Source: Tissierellia bacterium
Lineage (GTDB): Bacteria > Bacillota > Clostridia > Tissierellales > Tepidimicrobiaceae
Assembly: GCA_012735405.1 (NCBI GenBank)
Contig: JAAYHM010000152.1
Span: forward strand, 1 to 57,499
Direction: 5' to 3'
Length of the DNA: 57,499 nucleotides
The position numbers and the translations under genes are program-made. This document shows, in pieces, positions 25,689 through 35,346 of this stretch; the first letter of the stretch is position 1; each line of letters starts with the position of its first letter. Under the pieces are notes generated by a model. That model made no database searches, was not told where the DNA came from, and saw only the letters and a list, made by a program, of their open reading frames with translations.

Positions 25689-27530
25689 ATGATTAATAGG
25701 ATTAGTTTTGATAGAGTATTAAAAAAAGTTGAAAAGCCAGCAAGATATATAGGTATGGAAAAAAATTCTATAAAAAAGGATTTAAGTAAAGTTGATATAA
25801 AATTTGCTTTTGCATTTCCAGATGTTTATGAAGTGGGAATGTCACATTTAGGGCTTCATATATTGTATAATTTGCTAAACAATGAAGATTATATAGCCTG
25901 TGAAAGAGTATTTGCTCCGTGGATAGACATGGAAGAAGAAATGAAAAGGGAAGGTATCCCTCTATTTACTTTAGAAAATAAAGAACCTATAAACAATTTT
26001 GACTTTTTAGGATTTACTCTTCAATATGAGATGAGTTACACAAATATAATAAATATGCTGGATTTAGGTAATGTCCCCATATTTTCCAAGGATAGGAAAG
26101 AGGAGGACCCTCTAGTTATTGCAGGAGGACCTTGCGCATATAACCCTGAACCTATTGCAGATTTTATAGATTTTTTTGTAATAGGAGAAGGGGAAGAAGT
26201 TGTGTTGGAAATAATGAAAATTTATAGGGAATTTAAATTAAAAGGATATAAGAGAGATGAGTTTTTGAAAGAAGTAAGCAAAATTGAAGGTGTTTATGTA
26301 CCTAAATTTTATGAAGTATATTATAAAGAAGACAATACTATAGAAAGAATGGAACCTGAAATTGATGGAATTCCTAGGGTTATAAATAAAAGAATTATAA
26401 AGGATATAGACAATTCTTATTATCCGGATAAAATTATAGTTCCTTTTATAGAAACAGTTCATGATAGAATTCCATTGGAAATTTTTAGAGGATGTACTAG
26501 AGGTTGCAGATTTTGTCAAGCTGGAATGATATATAGACCAGTAAGGGAAAAAAAAGTTGAAACCTTATTAGAATTAGCTGAAAAATTAGTAAATAACACA
26601 GGTTATGCTGATATATCATTGACAAGCCTTAGTTCATGTGATTATTCCCAACTACAATTTTTAATTTCAAAGCTAATTAATAAGTATGGTGAAAAACAGA
26701 TTGGAGTATCACTTCCATCCTTAAGATTGGATTCCTTTAGTATAGATATCCTTAAAGAAATAGAAAAAGTAAGAAAAACAGGACTTACTTTTGCTCCTGA
26801 AGCAGGTAGTCAAAGATTAAGAGATGTTATAAATAAGGGTGTTACAGAAAAAGATTTAGAAACAGCAGTAACATATGCTTTTGAAGAAGGCTGGTCAACC
26901 ATTAAGCTTTATTTTATGATTGGTTTACCAACCGAAACTGAAGAGGATTTATTAGGAATCAGGGATCTAGGATACAAGGTAAAAAATATATTTTTCAATT
27001 TTCCAAAAGATAAAAGGAAGGGTAATTTAAAAATAACCTTAAGTGCTTCCTGTTTTGTACCAAAACCTTTTACGCCATTCCAATGGGTAGGACAGAATTC
27101 TTTAGAAGAATTCAATGAAAAAATTAACCTGCTTAGAAATGAAATAAGAGACAGAAAAATTACATTTAATTATCATGATCCAAAATTAAGTTATCTTGAA
27201 GCAGTACTGGCAAGGGGAGATAGAAGGTTGTCAAAAGTAATAGCTAGAGCATGGGAATTAGGATGCAAATTCGACGGCTGGTCTGAAATATTTGATTATA
27301 ATAAATGGATGAAGGCTTTTAAAGAAACTGGCATTTGTGCTGATTTTTATGCACTAAGGGAAAGAAAATATGATGAAGTATTGCCTTGGGATTTCATAAA
27401 TATAGGTGTTGATAAAAGTTTTCTTTATTCTGAGTACAAAAAAGCTACAAAAGGCATACCTACAAAGGATTGTAGAGAAGGCTGTAACAATTGTGGTATT
27501 AATAGAAGCTTTATAGGTGGTGTATGTTGA
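25689..27530 (+). CDS. B12-binding-type radical SAM protein (TIGR03960 family)
   Basis: The radical SAM cluster motif is CTRGCRFC within RGCTRGCRFCQAGMIY (about residue 265-280). The N-terminal part looks like the cobalamin-binding-like domain of such enzymes (FPDVYEVGMSHLG). A C-terminal Cys-rich tail (CREGCNNC) may bind a further cluster or metal. The 613-residue length fits the family, whose substrate is unknown. It overlaps the next gene, its regular TIGR03936 partner, and the pair regularly sits just before RNase G and rplU in Clostridia. Confidence 0.92.
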   Translation: MINRISFDRVLKKVEKPARYIGMEKNSIKKDLSKVDIKFAFAFPDVYEVGMSHLGLHILYNLLNNEDYIACERVFAPWIDMEEEMKREGIPLFTLENKEPINNFDFLGFTLQYEMSYTNIINMLDLGNVPIFSKDRKEEDPLVIAGGPCAYNPEPIADFIDFFVIGEGEEVVLEIMKIYREFKLKGYKRDEFLKEVSKIEGVYVPKFYEVYYKEDNTIERMEPEIDGIPRVINKRIIKDIDNSYYPDKIIVPFIETVHDRIPLEIFRGCTRGCRFCQAGMIYRPVREKKVETLLELAEKLVNNTGYADISLTSLSSCDYSQLQFLISKLINKYGEKQIGVSLPSLRLDSFSIDILKEIEKVRKTGLTFAPEAGSQRLRDVINKGVTEKDLETAVTYAFEEGWSTIKLYFMIGLPTETEEDLLGIRDLGYKVKNIFFNFPKDKRKGNLKITLSASCFVPKPFTPFQWVGQNSLEEFNEKINLLRNEIRDRKITFNYHDPKLSYLEAVLARGDRRLSKVIARAWELGCKFDGWSEIFDYNKWMKAFKETGICADFYALRERKYDEVLPWDFINIGVDKSFLYSEYKKATKGIPTKDCREGCNNCGINRSFIGGVC

Positions 27531-28249
27531 TGAATTTACGGATTAAGTTTACAAAAAAAGGATATTTAAAGTACATTTCACATCTAGATACAATGAGATT
27601 ATTTCAGAGAGCTTTTAGAAGAGGAAATATACCAATAAAATATTCCCAAGGATTTAATCCACAGCCTAAAATGTCAATTGCAAATCCATTAGCTTTGGGT
27701 ATTGAATCTGAAGAGGAATTTATGGACATAGAGTTATTAAAAAAAATTTCAGAGCAAGAATTTATTGAAATAATAAATAATCAGCTTCCTGATGGAATTA
27801 AAATACTAGATGCCAAGTATGTAAATGATGATAAGTCATTACCATCAACAGTTAGATGGAGTTATTATGAAATAAATGTTAAAACTAAAAATATGATGGA
27901 TAAAAATCTATTAGAAGAAAAAATTAATGAATGGCTAAATAAAAAAGAAATAATGTTTGAGAGAAGAAGATATAAAAAAGGTAAGGAAATAAAAGATGTT
28001 AAAAATATTAGACCTCTTATTGGAAATATTAGTCTTGTAAAAGACAATAAAAATATCAATGATGATGCAAAATATATAATAAGGATTCGTTGTTTGCTAA
28101 AATCAGGGGACAATGGAAGCTTAAAACCTACAGACTTTCTTGAAGCCCTTGACAGTTACCTAAGTTTAAATATGGAAATTGAAATGGCAGATATTAAAAG
28201 ATTAAATATATTCACAGAGGTAGATGGGAAGATTCAATCACCAATGTAA
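27530..28249 (+). CDS. DUF2344 / TIGR03936 family protein
   Basis: About 239 residues, beginning LRIKFTKKGYLKYISHLD, the typical start of this family. It contains the conserved segment IKYSQGFNPQPKMS. Always found with, or fused to, the radical SAM protein encoded upstream, so it is probably its partner or substrate-handling subunit; the reaction is unknown. ATG 27530 is nine bases after AGGTGG; ATG 27524 is too close to the site. Confidence 0.9.
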   Translation: MNLRIKFTKKGYLKYISHLDTMRLFQRAFRRGNIPIKYSQGFNPQPKMSIANPLALGIESEEEFMDIELLKKISEQEFIEIINNQLPDGIKILDAKYVNDDKSLPSTVRWSYYEINVKTKNMMDKNLLEEKINEWLNKKEIMFERRRYKKGKEIKDVKNIRPLIGNISLVKDNKNINDDAKYIIRIRCLLKSGDNGSLKPTDFLEALDSYLSLNMEIEMADIKRLNIFTEVDGKIQSPM

Positions 28250-28265
28250 ATTTGGGAGAGATTAT

Positions 28266-29519
28266 ATGAACTATATATTTATTGATAAAAAAGATGGAGT
28301 AGAAAAGGTAGGAATAGTTGAAAACAATAAGCTTGTTGAGTTTTATATTGATTATGATAAAGAACAAAAGTTAGTTGGCAATATATACAGGGGACGTGTA
28401 GTAAATGTGCTATCTGGGATGGATGCTGCTTTTGTTGATATAGGTGAGGGAAAGAATGCTTACCTGTACATTAAAAATGCAATTCCTAAAGGTAGTAGAT
28501 ATATAAAAGGTTCTGTCAATATAAATGATTTAATAAAAAATGGGCAAGAGATTATAGTGCAAGTTATTAAGGAACCTTCAGAGAACAAAGGAGCTAAGGT
28601 TACAAGGCATATAACTTTACCTGGAAGATTTATAGTTTTAACCCCTTTTTCAAAAAAAATAAGTGTATCTAGAAAAATAGAAGATGCTGAAGAAAGAGAA
28701 AGGCTAATAAGTATGGGGCGAAAAATACAAATTGAAGACATGGGTATGGTTTTTAGAACCAGATCTGAAAAAATCAATGAAGATATATTAAGTCAAGAAT
28801 ATCATAGGTTAATATCCACATATAAAAAAATTGAAAGAGAAAAAAATTTCCTGCCTTGTCCAAAATTGATATATAAAGAGATGGATTTATCCTATAAAAT
28901 TATAAGAGATGGCTTTAGTGAAAAAATAGAAAAGATAATAGCAAATGATAAAGATAAATATAATAGCCTATTAGAATATATAAATATAATCTGTCCTTAT
29001 TTAAAAGATAGATTATATTATGATGAGGACTTTGATATTATATATGATAAAACAATAATGAAGGGTATAAATACAGCATTAAGTAGGAAAGTACATCTTA
29101 AAAGTGGTGGTTATATTGTAATTGATGAGACAGAAGCTTTGACTGCAGTTGATGTTAACACAGGGAAATTTGTTGGTAAAAAAAATCTGGAAGATACTAT
29201 AGTAAAAACAAATTTAGAGGCTTGTGAGGAAATTGCACGTCAAATAAGGTTAAGAGATATTAGTGGTATAATTATTATTGATTTTATCGACATGAAAAAG
29301 GATTCTGATATAGCTTTAGTACTAGAAAACCTTGAAAAAAATTTAAAATGTGATAGAAATAGAGCAAATATAGTAGATATTACTAAACTTGGACTTGTTG
29401 AATTAACCAGAAAAAAAATTAGAAATAGTCTAAGTTCAAATTTTATAAAGAAGTGTACAAATTGTGATGGAAGAGGGAAATTATTAGAAAGTTTTATTGA
29501 CAAAAGCTTAAATATCTGA
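28266..29519 (+). CDS. rng: Ribonuclease G/E family
   Basis: Endoribonuclease of RNA processing and decay. The N-terminal S1-like domain (about 35-120) is followed by the catalytic DNase I-like part with [10 protein letters not shown] and IIIIDFIDM, supplying the metal-binding Asp residues. The CTNCDGRG motif near the C terminus is the zinc link that joins dimers. About 417 residues, the RNase G size. ATG 28266 follows GGGAGAG; the longer frame overlaps the previous gene without a site. Confidence 0.93.
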   Translation: MNYIFIDKKDGVEKVGIVENNKLVEFYIDYDKEQKLVGNIYRGRVVNVLSGMDAAFVDIGEGKNAYLYIKNAIPKGSRYIKGSVNINDLIKNGQEIIVQVIKEPSENKGAKVTRHITLPGRFIVLTPFSKKISVSRKIEDAEERERLISMGRKIQIEDMGMVFRTRSEKINEDILSQEYHRLISTYKKIEREKNFLPCPKLIYKEMDLSYKIIRDGFSEKIEKIIANDKDKYNSLLEYINIICPYLKDRLYYDEDFDIIYDKTIMKGINTALSRKVHLKSGGYIVIDETEALTAVDVNTGKFVGKKNLEDTIVKTNLEACEEIARQIRLRDISGIIIIDFIDMKKDSDIALVLENLEKNLKCDRNRANIVDITKLGLVELTRKKIRNSLSSNFIKKCTNCDGRGKLLESFIDKSLNI

Positions 29520-29529
29520 TAAAATTAGA

Positions 29530-29600
29530 CTTCGTAAGTGGCCACTCAGTGCTGGTTTAAAGCAGAGCCACCAGACACTGGTGAGACTGGTTAGAGGAGG
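29530..29600 (+). promoter_or_regulatory. L21 leader (autoregulatory mRNA structure)
   Basis: The region between rng and rplU folds: CAGTG (29547-29551) pairs with CACTG (29576-29580) and TGGT (29553-29556) with ACCA (29570-29573). Position and shape fit the L21 leader class, thought to be bound by L21 to control the rplU operon. Confidence 0.65.
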
Positions 29601-29610
29601 TGTAAATGCA

Positions 29611-29922
29611 ATGTATGCTATAATAGAAACAGGTGGAAAACAGTATAGAGTTGAAGAAGGAGATATTCTATTTGTTGAAAAATTAAACGTAGAAGAAGGA
29701 GAAAAGGTTGATTTGTCAAAAGTTCTTCTTATTTCAAATGAAGATGGAATAAAAGTAGGAAAGCCATATATTGAAGGAGCAAAGGTAGAAGCAACAGCTT
29801 TAGAACATGGAAAAGGAAAGAAAATTGTGGTATTCAAATACAAGCCTAAGAAGAACTACAGAAAGAAGCAAGGGCATCGTCAACCTTATACAAAATTAAA
29901 AATTGAAAAGATAGTTGGTTAG
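29611..29922 (+). CDS. rplU: 50S ribosomal protein L21
   Basis: Starts [18 protein letters not shown], the family signature, and ends with [21 protein letters not shown], the rRNA-binding tail. ATG 29611 gives 103 residues, the standard length; the longer frame from 29581 would run through the leader and the ribosome site AGAGGAGG. First gene of rplU-prp-rpmA. Confidence 0.97.
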   Translation: MYAIIETGGKQYRVEEGDILFVEKLNVEEGEKVDLSKVLLISNEDGIKVGKPYIEGAKVEATALEHGKGKKIVVFKYKPKKNYRKKQGHRQPYTKLKIEKIVG

Positions 29923-29925
29923 AAA

Positions 29926-30273
29926 ATGACTAAAGTTACTATTTATAAGAATGACAAAGGTTATATTTTAAGATATAAAGTTTTAGGTCATTCAGGTTAT
30001 GATGTTAAAGGTAAGGATATAGTTTGTGCGGCAGTTTCATGCCTTAGCCAAACTGCTTTAATAGCCTTGGTGGAAGTTTTGAATATTAGAGAAGAAGATA
30101 TTGACTATTTTATAGATGAAGATATGGGACTTTTGGATGTTAAAATTCCCCAAAACATGCCTAGTGAAAAATTAGAAAAGATAAACATAGTTCTTAGGAC
30201 CTTTGAAGTGGGAATTAAATCCATTATAGAAAGCTATCCAGGGTATGTTACTCTTTTATACGAGGAGGTGTAG
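29926..30273 (+). CDS. prp: Ribosomal-processing cysteine protease Prp
   Basis: Removes the N-terminal extension of L27. The catalytic pair is His22 and Cys34 within [18 protein letters not shown], the same positions as in the Staphylococcus aureus enzyme. The 115-residue length is usual. It lies between rplU and rpmA, as in other Firmicutes (ysxB in Bacillus). The target site is visible in the next gene. Confidence 0.95.
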   Translation: MTKVTIYKNDKGYILRYKVLGHSGYDVKGKDIVCAAVSCLSQTALIALVEVLNIREEDIDYFIDEDMGLLDVKIPQNMPSEKLEKINIVLRTFEVGIKSIIESYPGYVTLLYEEV

Positions 30274-30275
30274 AC

Positions 30276-30566
30276 ATGATTAGACTAAATTTACAATTAT
30301 TTGCTTCTAAAAAAGGAGTAGGTAGTTCAAAAAACGGTAGAGATAGTGAATCTAAGAGACTTGGTGTAAAAAGAGGAGATGGACAATTCGTTTTAGCTGG
30401 CAATATTCTTGTAAGGCAAAGAGGTACAAAAATTCATCCTGGAAACAATGTTGGTAGAGGTGGAGATGATACCCTATTTGCCAAGGTAGATGGAATTGTC
30501 AAATTCGAAAGAAAAGGTAGAGATAAAAAGCAAGTAAGTGTTTATCCAGTAGAAGAATTAGCATAA
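30276..30566 (+). CDS. rpmA: 50S ribosomal protein L27 with Prp-cleaved N-terminal extension
   Basis: The 96-residue protein begins [14 protein letters not shown]. The extension LNLQLF is the Prp recognition site, with cleavage expected between Phe9 and Ala10 (known from S. aureus). The mature N terminus reaches the peptidyl-transferase centre. The rest is canonical ([21 protein letters not shown]). Three bases after prp, with AGGAGGTG overlapping the prp end. Confidence 0.97.
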   Translation: MIRLNLQLFASKKGVGSSKNGRDSESKRLGVKRGDGQFVLAGNILVRQRGTKIHPGNNVGRGGDDTLFAKVDGIVKFERKGRDKKQVSVYPVEELA

Positions 30567-30573
30567 AGAATTA

Positions 30574-30602
30574 AAGCTTACCATTGAGGTAGGCTTTTTT
30601 TT
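30574..30602 (+). terminator. Terminator after rpmA
   Basis: Nine-base stem (30574-30582 with 30588-30596, one G-T pair) and a run of eight T. Confidence 0.9.
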
Positions 30603-30646
30603 CTGAAACATAATAGAAATTGCTACCGGTTATAATAATCTATATA

Positions 30647-30674
30647 TTGACAGGTTAGCATTAGTTGATATAAT
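30647..30674 (+). promoter_or_regulatory. Strong sigma-A promoter of obg
   Basis: Perfect TTGACA (30647-30652) and TATAAT (30669-30674) with a 16-base spacer, 31 bases before the obg start. Confidence 0.85.
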
Positions 30675-30704
30675 AAAATTACCAAATTATAGAGGATGAT
30701 GGTA

Positions 30705-31979
30705 ATGTTTGTTGATGTTGCAAAAATTCATTTAAAAGCAGGAAAAGGTGGAGATGGTGCAGTAGCTTTTAGAAGAGAAAAGTATGAGCCTTCAGGTGGC
30801 CCCGATGGAGGGGATGGAGGCGATGGAGGCAGTATTATATTACAAGCTGATGAAGGAATAAGAACCCTTATGGATTTTAGATATAAAAGATCCTATAAAG
30901 CAGAAAATGGTGAAAATGGAAGGAACAAAAAACAATATGGCAAAAAAGGTCAAGATCTAATACTTAAAGTACCTGTAGGAACAATAGTAAAAGATGCTGA
31001 AACTGGTAAAGTAATAGCAGATATAAAAGAGCATAATCAACAGGTACTAATTGTTAAAGGTGGAAAAGGTGGTAGAGGCAATGCAAAGTTTGCTACTCCC
31101 ACTAGACGGGCACCAAGATTTGCTGAACCTGGAAGAAAAGGTGAAGAGAGAACAGTAATATTGGAATTAAAACTTTTGGCTGATGTTGGATTAGTAGGAT
31201 TTCCTAATGTGGGTAAATCAACTATATTATCTATTTTATCTGATGCCAAACCTAAAATTGCAAACTATCATTTTACTACATTAAAACCAAATTTAGGCGT
31301 TGTAAGAATTGATGATGAACAAAGTTTTGTTATTGCTGATATTCCTGGGCTTATAGAAGGAGCCCACAAAGGGGCAGGTTTAGGACTTGATTTTTTACGC
31401 CATGTTGAAAGAACTAGAGTTTTAGTCCATGTTTTAGATGCTTCTGGATTAGAAGGTAGAAATCCTATTGAAGATTTTTATAAGATTAATGATGAACTTT
31501 TCAAATATAATGAGAAATTAAAGGAAAAGAAGCAAATTATTGTAGCCAATAAGATGGATTTACCTAGTTCAAAAGAATGGCTAGTTAAAATAAAAGAAGA
31601 ATTTGAGCCTAAAGGATATGAGGTATATCCTATTTCGGCTGCAACTAGGGAGGGTATAGATAGGTTAAAATATGCAATGTGGGAGATGGTAAAAAGAATT
31701 GAAACAAATTACGAAACATTTGATGAAGAAATTGATATTACAGTGGAAGAGCCAAAGGAAGATCCTATAATTGTAAAAAAAGAAAATGGCAAATTTATTG
31801 TTGAAGGAAGCTTTGTTGAAAGGCTATTATATTCAATAAATTTTGACGATTTAGAATCAGTTAGATATTTCCAAAAAGTTATCAGGGACAAAGGTATTGT
31901 AGATAAGCTTATAGAATTAGGAATTGAAGAAAGTGACTCTGTATTTATATGTGGACATGAATTTGAGTTTTTCCAGTAG
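30705..31979 (+). CDS. obgE: Obg family GTPase
   Basis: Essential GTPase in 50S assembly and stress control. The glycine-rich OBG domain (residues 1-158, GGDGGDGGSI) is followed by the G domain with G1 GFPNVGKST, G3 DIPGLIEGA, and G4 NKMD, then the C-terminal OCT domain. About 424 residues is standard. ATG 30705 is nine bases after GAGG; the frame is open from 30696. Confidence 0.97.
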   Translation: MFVDVAKIHLKAGKGGDGAVAFRREKYEPSGGPDGGDGGDGGSIILQADEGIRTLMDFRYKRSYKAENGENGRNKKQYGKKGQDLILKVPVGTIVKDAETGKVIADIKEHNQQVLIVKGGKGGRGNAKFATPTRRAPRFAEPGRKGEERTVILELKLLADVGLVGFPNVGKSTILSILSDAKPKIANYHFTTLKPNLGVVRIDDEQSFVIADIPGLIEGAHKGAGLGLDFLRHVERTRVLVHVLDASGLEGRNPIEDFYKINDELFKYNEKLKEKKQIIVANKMDLPSSKEWLVKIKEEFEPKGYEVYPISAATREGIDRLKYAMWEMVKRIETNYETFDEEIDITVEEPKEDPIIVKKENGKFIVEGSFVERLLYSINFDDLESVRYFQKVIRDKGIVDKLIELGIEESDSVFICGHEFEFFQ

Positions 31980-32005
31980 ATTAAACAAGATTAAGGAGTG
32001 TAACA

Positions 32006-32296
32006 ATGTTAACAGGAAAACAAAGAAGTTATTTAAAAGGGATTGCTAATAGATTGGAACCAATTTTTCAAGTTGGAAAAAATGGAATTACAGAAAATTT
32101 TATTAAGCAAGTAGATGATGCTTTAGAAAAAAGGGAAATAATTAAGATTAAAGTTTTAAATAATAGTCTTCTTGATGCAAAGGAAGTGGCAAGTGAAGTA
32201 GCTAAAAAAACTAATGCTGAATTTGTACAAAGTATTGGAAATAAATTTGTACTATATAGGGAAAGCAAAAAAAATAAAAAAATTATATTACCATAA
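32006..32296 (+). CDS. yhbY: YhbY family CRM-domain RNA-binding protein
   Basis: A 96-residue single CRM domain with the start LTGKQRSYLKGIANRLEPIFQVGKNGIT. The family binds pre-50S particles. It follows obg and precedes nadD, the usual Firmicutes order. AAGGAG precedes the start. Confidence 0.94.
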   Translation: MLTGKQRSYLKGIANRLEPIFQVGKNGITENFIKQVDDALEKREIIKIKVLNNSLLDAKEVASEVAKKTNAEFVQSIGNKFVLYRESKKNKKIILP

Positions 32297-32299
32297 TTA

Positions 32300-32340
32300 A
32301 AATATAAACTTCAGACATAGCTTCTGAAGTTTATATTTTA
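32300..32340 (+). terminator. 16-base hairpin between yhbY and nadD
   Basis: Arms 32300-32315 and 32323-32338 pair perfectly. The 3' arm ends in TATATTTTA rather than a clean T-run, so it may terminate in part or act as an mRNA barrier. Confidence 0.6.
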
Positions 32341-32365
32341 TGTATACAGGAGGAAGGATGTTGAT

Positions 32366-32968
32366 ATGAAAAAAATTGGTATTATGGGAGGCACCTTTGA
32401 TCCAATACATAATGGTCATCTGCTCATAGCAGAATATGCGAGAGTTCATTTTAAATTAGATAAAATTTTGTTTATTCCTACCGGGAATCCTCCCCATAAA
32501 GAAAAGAGCCATATTACTTCAAATATGCACAGATATAACATGGTTTTATTGGCTATAAATTCAAATGAAAACTTTTTATTATCTACTTTAGAAATGGATA
32601 GAGAAGGTGTTACATATACAGTAGATACTATTAATACTTTAAAATCCATATATGAAAATACTGATTTTTATTTTATAATGGGTTCTGATTCTTTATTACA
32701 GATTCATACATGGAAGGAATATGAAAAACTACTTAAGTCGTGCAAATTTATAGTTGCTAAAAGGCCTGGATATACTAGTGACACTTTAGATAAGATTAAG
32801 GAAGATTTAAGCTTAAAATATAATAGTCAAATATACATATTAGAAGCACCTCTTCTAGATATTTCTTCATCTGAAATTAGACAAAAAATAAAAAAAGGTA
32901 TTTCAATTAAATACCTAGTACCAAAGCCAGTAGAAATATATATAAATAAGCACAATTTATATGGTTAA
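32366..32968 (+). CDS. nadD: Nicotinate-nucleotide adenylyltransferase
   Basis: Forms deamido-NAD+ from nicotinate mononucleotide and ATP in NAD synthesis. The nucleotidyltransferase motif GGTFDPIHNGHL is at residue 8, and ISSSEIR near residue 171 is the second family motif. The 200-residue length is standard. AGGAGGAAGG precedes ATG. It forms the nadD-yqeK pair. Confidence 0.96.
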   Translation: MKKIGIMGGTFDPIHNGHLLIAEYARVHFKLDKILFIPTGNPPHKEKSHITSNMHRYNMVLLAINSNENFLLSTLEMDREGVTYTVDTINTLKSIYENTDFYFIMGSDSLLQIHTWKEYEKLLKSCKFIVAKRPGYTSDTLDKIKEDLSLKYNSQIYILEAPLLDISSSEIRQKIKKGISIKYLVPKPVEIYINKHNLYG

Positions 32969-32982
32969 CAGGAGGATATGGA

Positions 32983-33555
32983 ATGATTAAGGATTGGTTT
33001 TATAAAAAGCTTAAAGAAGATATTGGTATAAAAAGATATGAGCACTCTTTAAGGGTAATGGAAACAAGTATTGAATTAGCTAAAAGATATAATTCTTCTA
33101 TAGAAAAAGCAGCTGTAGCAGGATTGCTCCATGATTGTGGTAAACTCAAAGGAGAAACAAATTTATTGAAAGTGTGTAGTGATTTTGGTATAATTCTAGA
33201 TGGTATGACTAAAATCAATAGTGAACTAATTCATAGCGTGTTGGGTGCAGCAATTGCAGAAAAGGAATATGGCATAAAAGATGAGGAAGTATTAAAAGCT
33301 ATTAAATATCACACTACTGGACGTGAAAATATGAGTCTATTGGAAAAAATAGTTTATATAGCCGATTTGATAGAACCAGGACGTAGTTTTGAAGGTGTAG
33401 ATAAATTAAGAAAGTTAGCTTTAGAGGATTTAGATAGATGCCTTATATATTCCCTGGATAATACGCTGAAGTTTTTAATTGAGAATAAGAAAATAATCCA
33501 CATAGATAGTATTAAGGCAAGAAACTATCTATTAATTCAGACAACAATGGAGTGA
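32983..33555 (+). CDS. yqeK: HD-domain hydrolase YqeK (probable diadenosine tetraphosphatase)
   Basis: HD-domain protein with metal ligands in RYEHSLRV, HDCGK (residues about 50-54) and YHTTGRENMSLLEKIVYIADLIEPGR. The family hydrolyses Ap4A to ADP in the studied members. The 190 residues and location after nadD match. The start follows AGGAGG. Confidence 0.93.
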   Translation: MIKDWFYKKLKEDIGIKRYEHSLRVMETSIELAKRYNSSIEKAAVAGLLHDCGKLKGETNLLKVCSDFGIILDGMTKINSELIHSVLGAAIAEKEYGIKDEEVLKAIKYHTTGRENMSLLEKIVYIADLIEPGRSFEGVDKLRKLALEDLDRCLIYSLDNTLKFLIENKKIIHIDSIKARNYLLIQTTME

Positions 33556-33559
33556 TAGC

Positions 33560-34495
33560 ATGAAAAAAAGATTTTTTAGGACTTTTTTTATTTCAGTTAT
33601 TTTGTTTACTGCATTATGGACAGGCTTTATATATAAAACTGTAATAATTGCAGAAGGTGAAAATGGAGTAGATTATGAGGAGGATAGCTTTTTTAACAGA
33701 CTTATAAAAGATAAAGATGATATTACTTTTCTTCTTATGGGTGTAGACTCATATGATGTTAAAAAAAGCTCTGGTACAAGAACTGATACTATGATAGTAT
33801 GCAAAGTTAATAAATCAACTGGAAAAATTTCAATGCTTTCTATTCCTAGGGATACAAAGGCAATAATTAGAGGTAGAAAGAATGAAGAAAAAATAAATCA
33901 TGCTCATGCTTATGGAGGTCCAGACTTAGCTGTAAAGGCAGTAAAGGACTTGCTAGGTATTGATTTAGAATATTATGTAAAAGTTGATTATAAAATAGTT
34001 AAAGAATTTGTTGATATAATTGGTGGAGTAGAAATAGATGTTCCTATGGACATGAAATATAGTGATCCTGTTGCTGATCCACCTCTTTATATTGATTTAA
34101 AAGCTGGTTTACAGGTACTAGATGGCGATAAGGCCCTTCAATTTTTAAGATTTAGGAAAGGCTATTCAGATCAGGATTTGGGAAGAATTCGTGCCCAACA
34201 ACAATTTATTAAAGCTACAATTAAGCAAACTTTAAAGGTTGAAAATATAGGTAAGATTCCTCAGCTGATTAAAACCTATTATAATAATGTTGAAACTAAT
34301 ATACCATTGGATTTAATATTAAAGTTTGCAGTTAATGTTAACAATTATAATGTGGAAGATATACAAATGGCTACATTACCTGGAGAACCTAAGTATATTG
34401 GCGGTGTATCTTATTATGTGCCAAATGATGAAGAAATGAAAACCCTAATAGATTCTATGTTTAATGACAACAATGAAGAATATAATAATAATTAA
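33560..34495 (+). CDS. LytR-CpsA-Psr (LCP) family wall-polymer transferase
   Basis: Attaches teichoic acids or other glycopolymers to peptidoglycan outside the membrane. An N-terminal transmembrane helix (about 6-26) is followed by the LCP domain with LLMGVDS, RTDTMIV, SIPRDTKA and LRFRKGYSDQDLGRIRAQQQ, including the Arg residues that bind the polyprenyl-pyrophosphate. The 311-residue length is usual. It sits between yqeK and rsfS, common in Clostridia. Confidence 0.93.
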   Translation: MKKRFFRTFFISVILFTALWTGFIYKTVIIAEGENGVDYEEDSFFNRLIKDKDDITFLLMGVDSYDVKKSSGTRTDTMIVCKVNKSTGKISMLSIPRDTKAIIRGRKNEEKINHAHAYGGPDLAVKAVKDLLGIDLEYYVKVDYKIVKEFVDIIGGVEIDVPMDMKYSDPVADPPLYIDLKAGLQVLDGDKALQFLRFRKGYSDQDLGRIRAQQQFIKATIKQTLKVENIGKIPQLIKTYYNNVETNIPLDLILKFAVNVNNYNVEDIQMATLPGEPKYIGGVSYYVPNDEEMKTLIDSMFNDNNEEYNNN

Positions 34496-34523
34496 TGTAT
34501 TCTATGAAATGGGAGGTAATTAA

Positions 34524-34877
34524 GTGAAGGATATTGAGGAAAAAATATCTGTTATAGTTAAAGCTTGTGCTGATAAGAAAGGTTTTAATATAAAGATATT
34601 GGACATAAGTGAACTTTCTACTGTTACTGACTATTTTGTAATTGTTAGTGGAAATTCACCTAACCAGGTTATGGCAATAGCAGATGAAATTGAAGACAAA
34701 ATGGATTTAGCCAGTTATGAACTATTAGGTAAGGAAGGATATAGAGAAGGTACTTGGATTTTACTTGATTATGGAGATATAGTTGTCCATATATTTAAAA
34801 AAGAAGAGAGAGAATTTTATGGTTTAGAAAAAGTTTGGGCAGATAGTCGTGAATTGACTATGGAAGATATAATTTAA
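34524..34877 (+). CDS. rsfS: Ribosome silencing factor RsfS
   Basis: Binds L14 and blocks subunit joining under starvation. Motifs TDYFVIVSGNSPNQVMAIAD and WILLDYGDIVVHIF are diagnostic. 117 residues, as usual. GTG start behind GGGAGGT. Confidence 0.96.
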   Translation: MKDIEEKISVIVKACADKKGFNIKILDISELSTVTDYFVIVSGNSPNQVMAIADEIEDKMDLASYELLGKEGYREGTWILLDYGDIVVHIFKKEEREFYGLEKVWADSRELTMEDII

Positions 34878-34909
34878 TATATATTATAAATTGTGAAGGA
34901 GTTGAGAAG

Positions 34910-35290
34910 ATGGAAAAAGAATTTATTGAAACTAAAAATGCTCCTGAGGCAGTTGGACCTTATTCACAAGGGGTAAAAGTAGGCAATATTATTTTTACAT
35001 CAGGTCAATTGCCAATAGTTCCTGAAACTGGTGATATGATAAAGGATGACATAAGGAAGGCAACAATACAGTCTCTAAACAATATGTTAGCAGTTATTGA
35101 AGCTGGTGGAGGCACATTAAAGGATATAGTTAAAGTAAATATTTATGTAAAAAACATGGATGATTTTGGGGTTATTAATGAGGAATATGATAAGTTCTTT
35201 AGTGGTCACAAACCTGCAAGGTCTTGTGTTGAAGCTTCAAGGCTTCCAAAGGATGGAATAATAGAAATTGAAGCAATTGCAGTATTATAA
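34910..35290 (+). CDS. ridA: RidA family reactive-intermediate deaminase
   Basis: Hydrolyses reactive enamine/imine intermediates of PLP enzymes. The signature PEAVGPYSQGVKVGN, the catalytic-site Arg in KPARSCVEASRLPKD, and the final IEIEAIAVL are typical. 126 residues. Ribosome site AAGGAG. A convergent terminator follows. Confidence 0.95.
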   Translation: MEKEFIETKNAPEAVGPYSQGVKVGNIIFTSGQLPIVPETGDMIKDDIRKATIQSLNNMLAVIEAGGGTLKDIVKVNIYVKNMDDFGVINEEYDKFFSGHKPARSCVEASRLPKDGIIEIEAIAVL

Positions 35291-35294
35291 TGAC

Positions 35295-35346
35295 TTATAT
35301 TATTAAAAGAATCTTGCTATATGGCAAGATTCTTTTAATAATATAA
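35295..35346. terminator. Convergent bidirectional terminator, 23-base perfect stem
   Basis: TTATATTATTAAAAGAATCTTGC at 35295-35317 has its exact complement at 35324-35346 with a six-base loop. It serves ridA on plus and dacA on minus, and overlaps the dacA stop. Confidence 0.9.
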
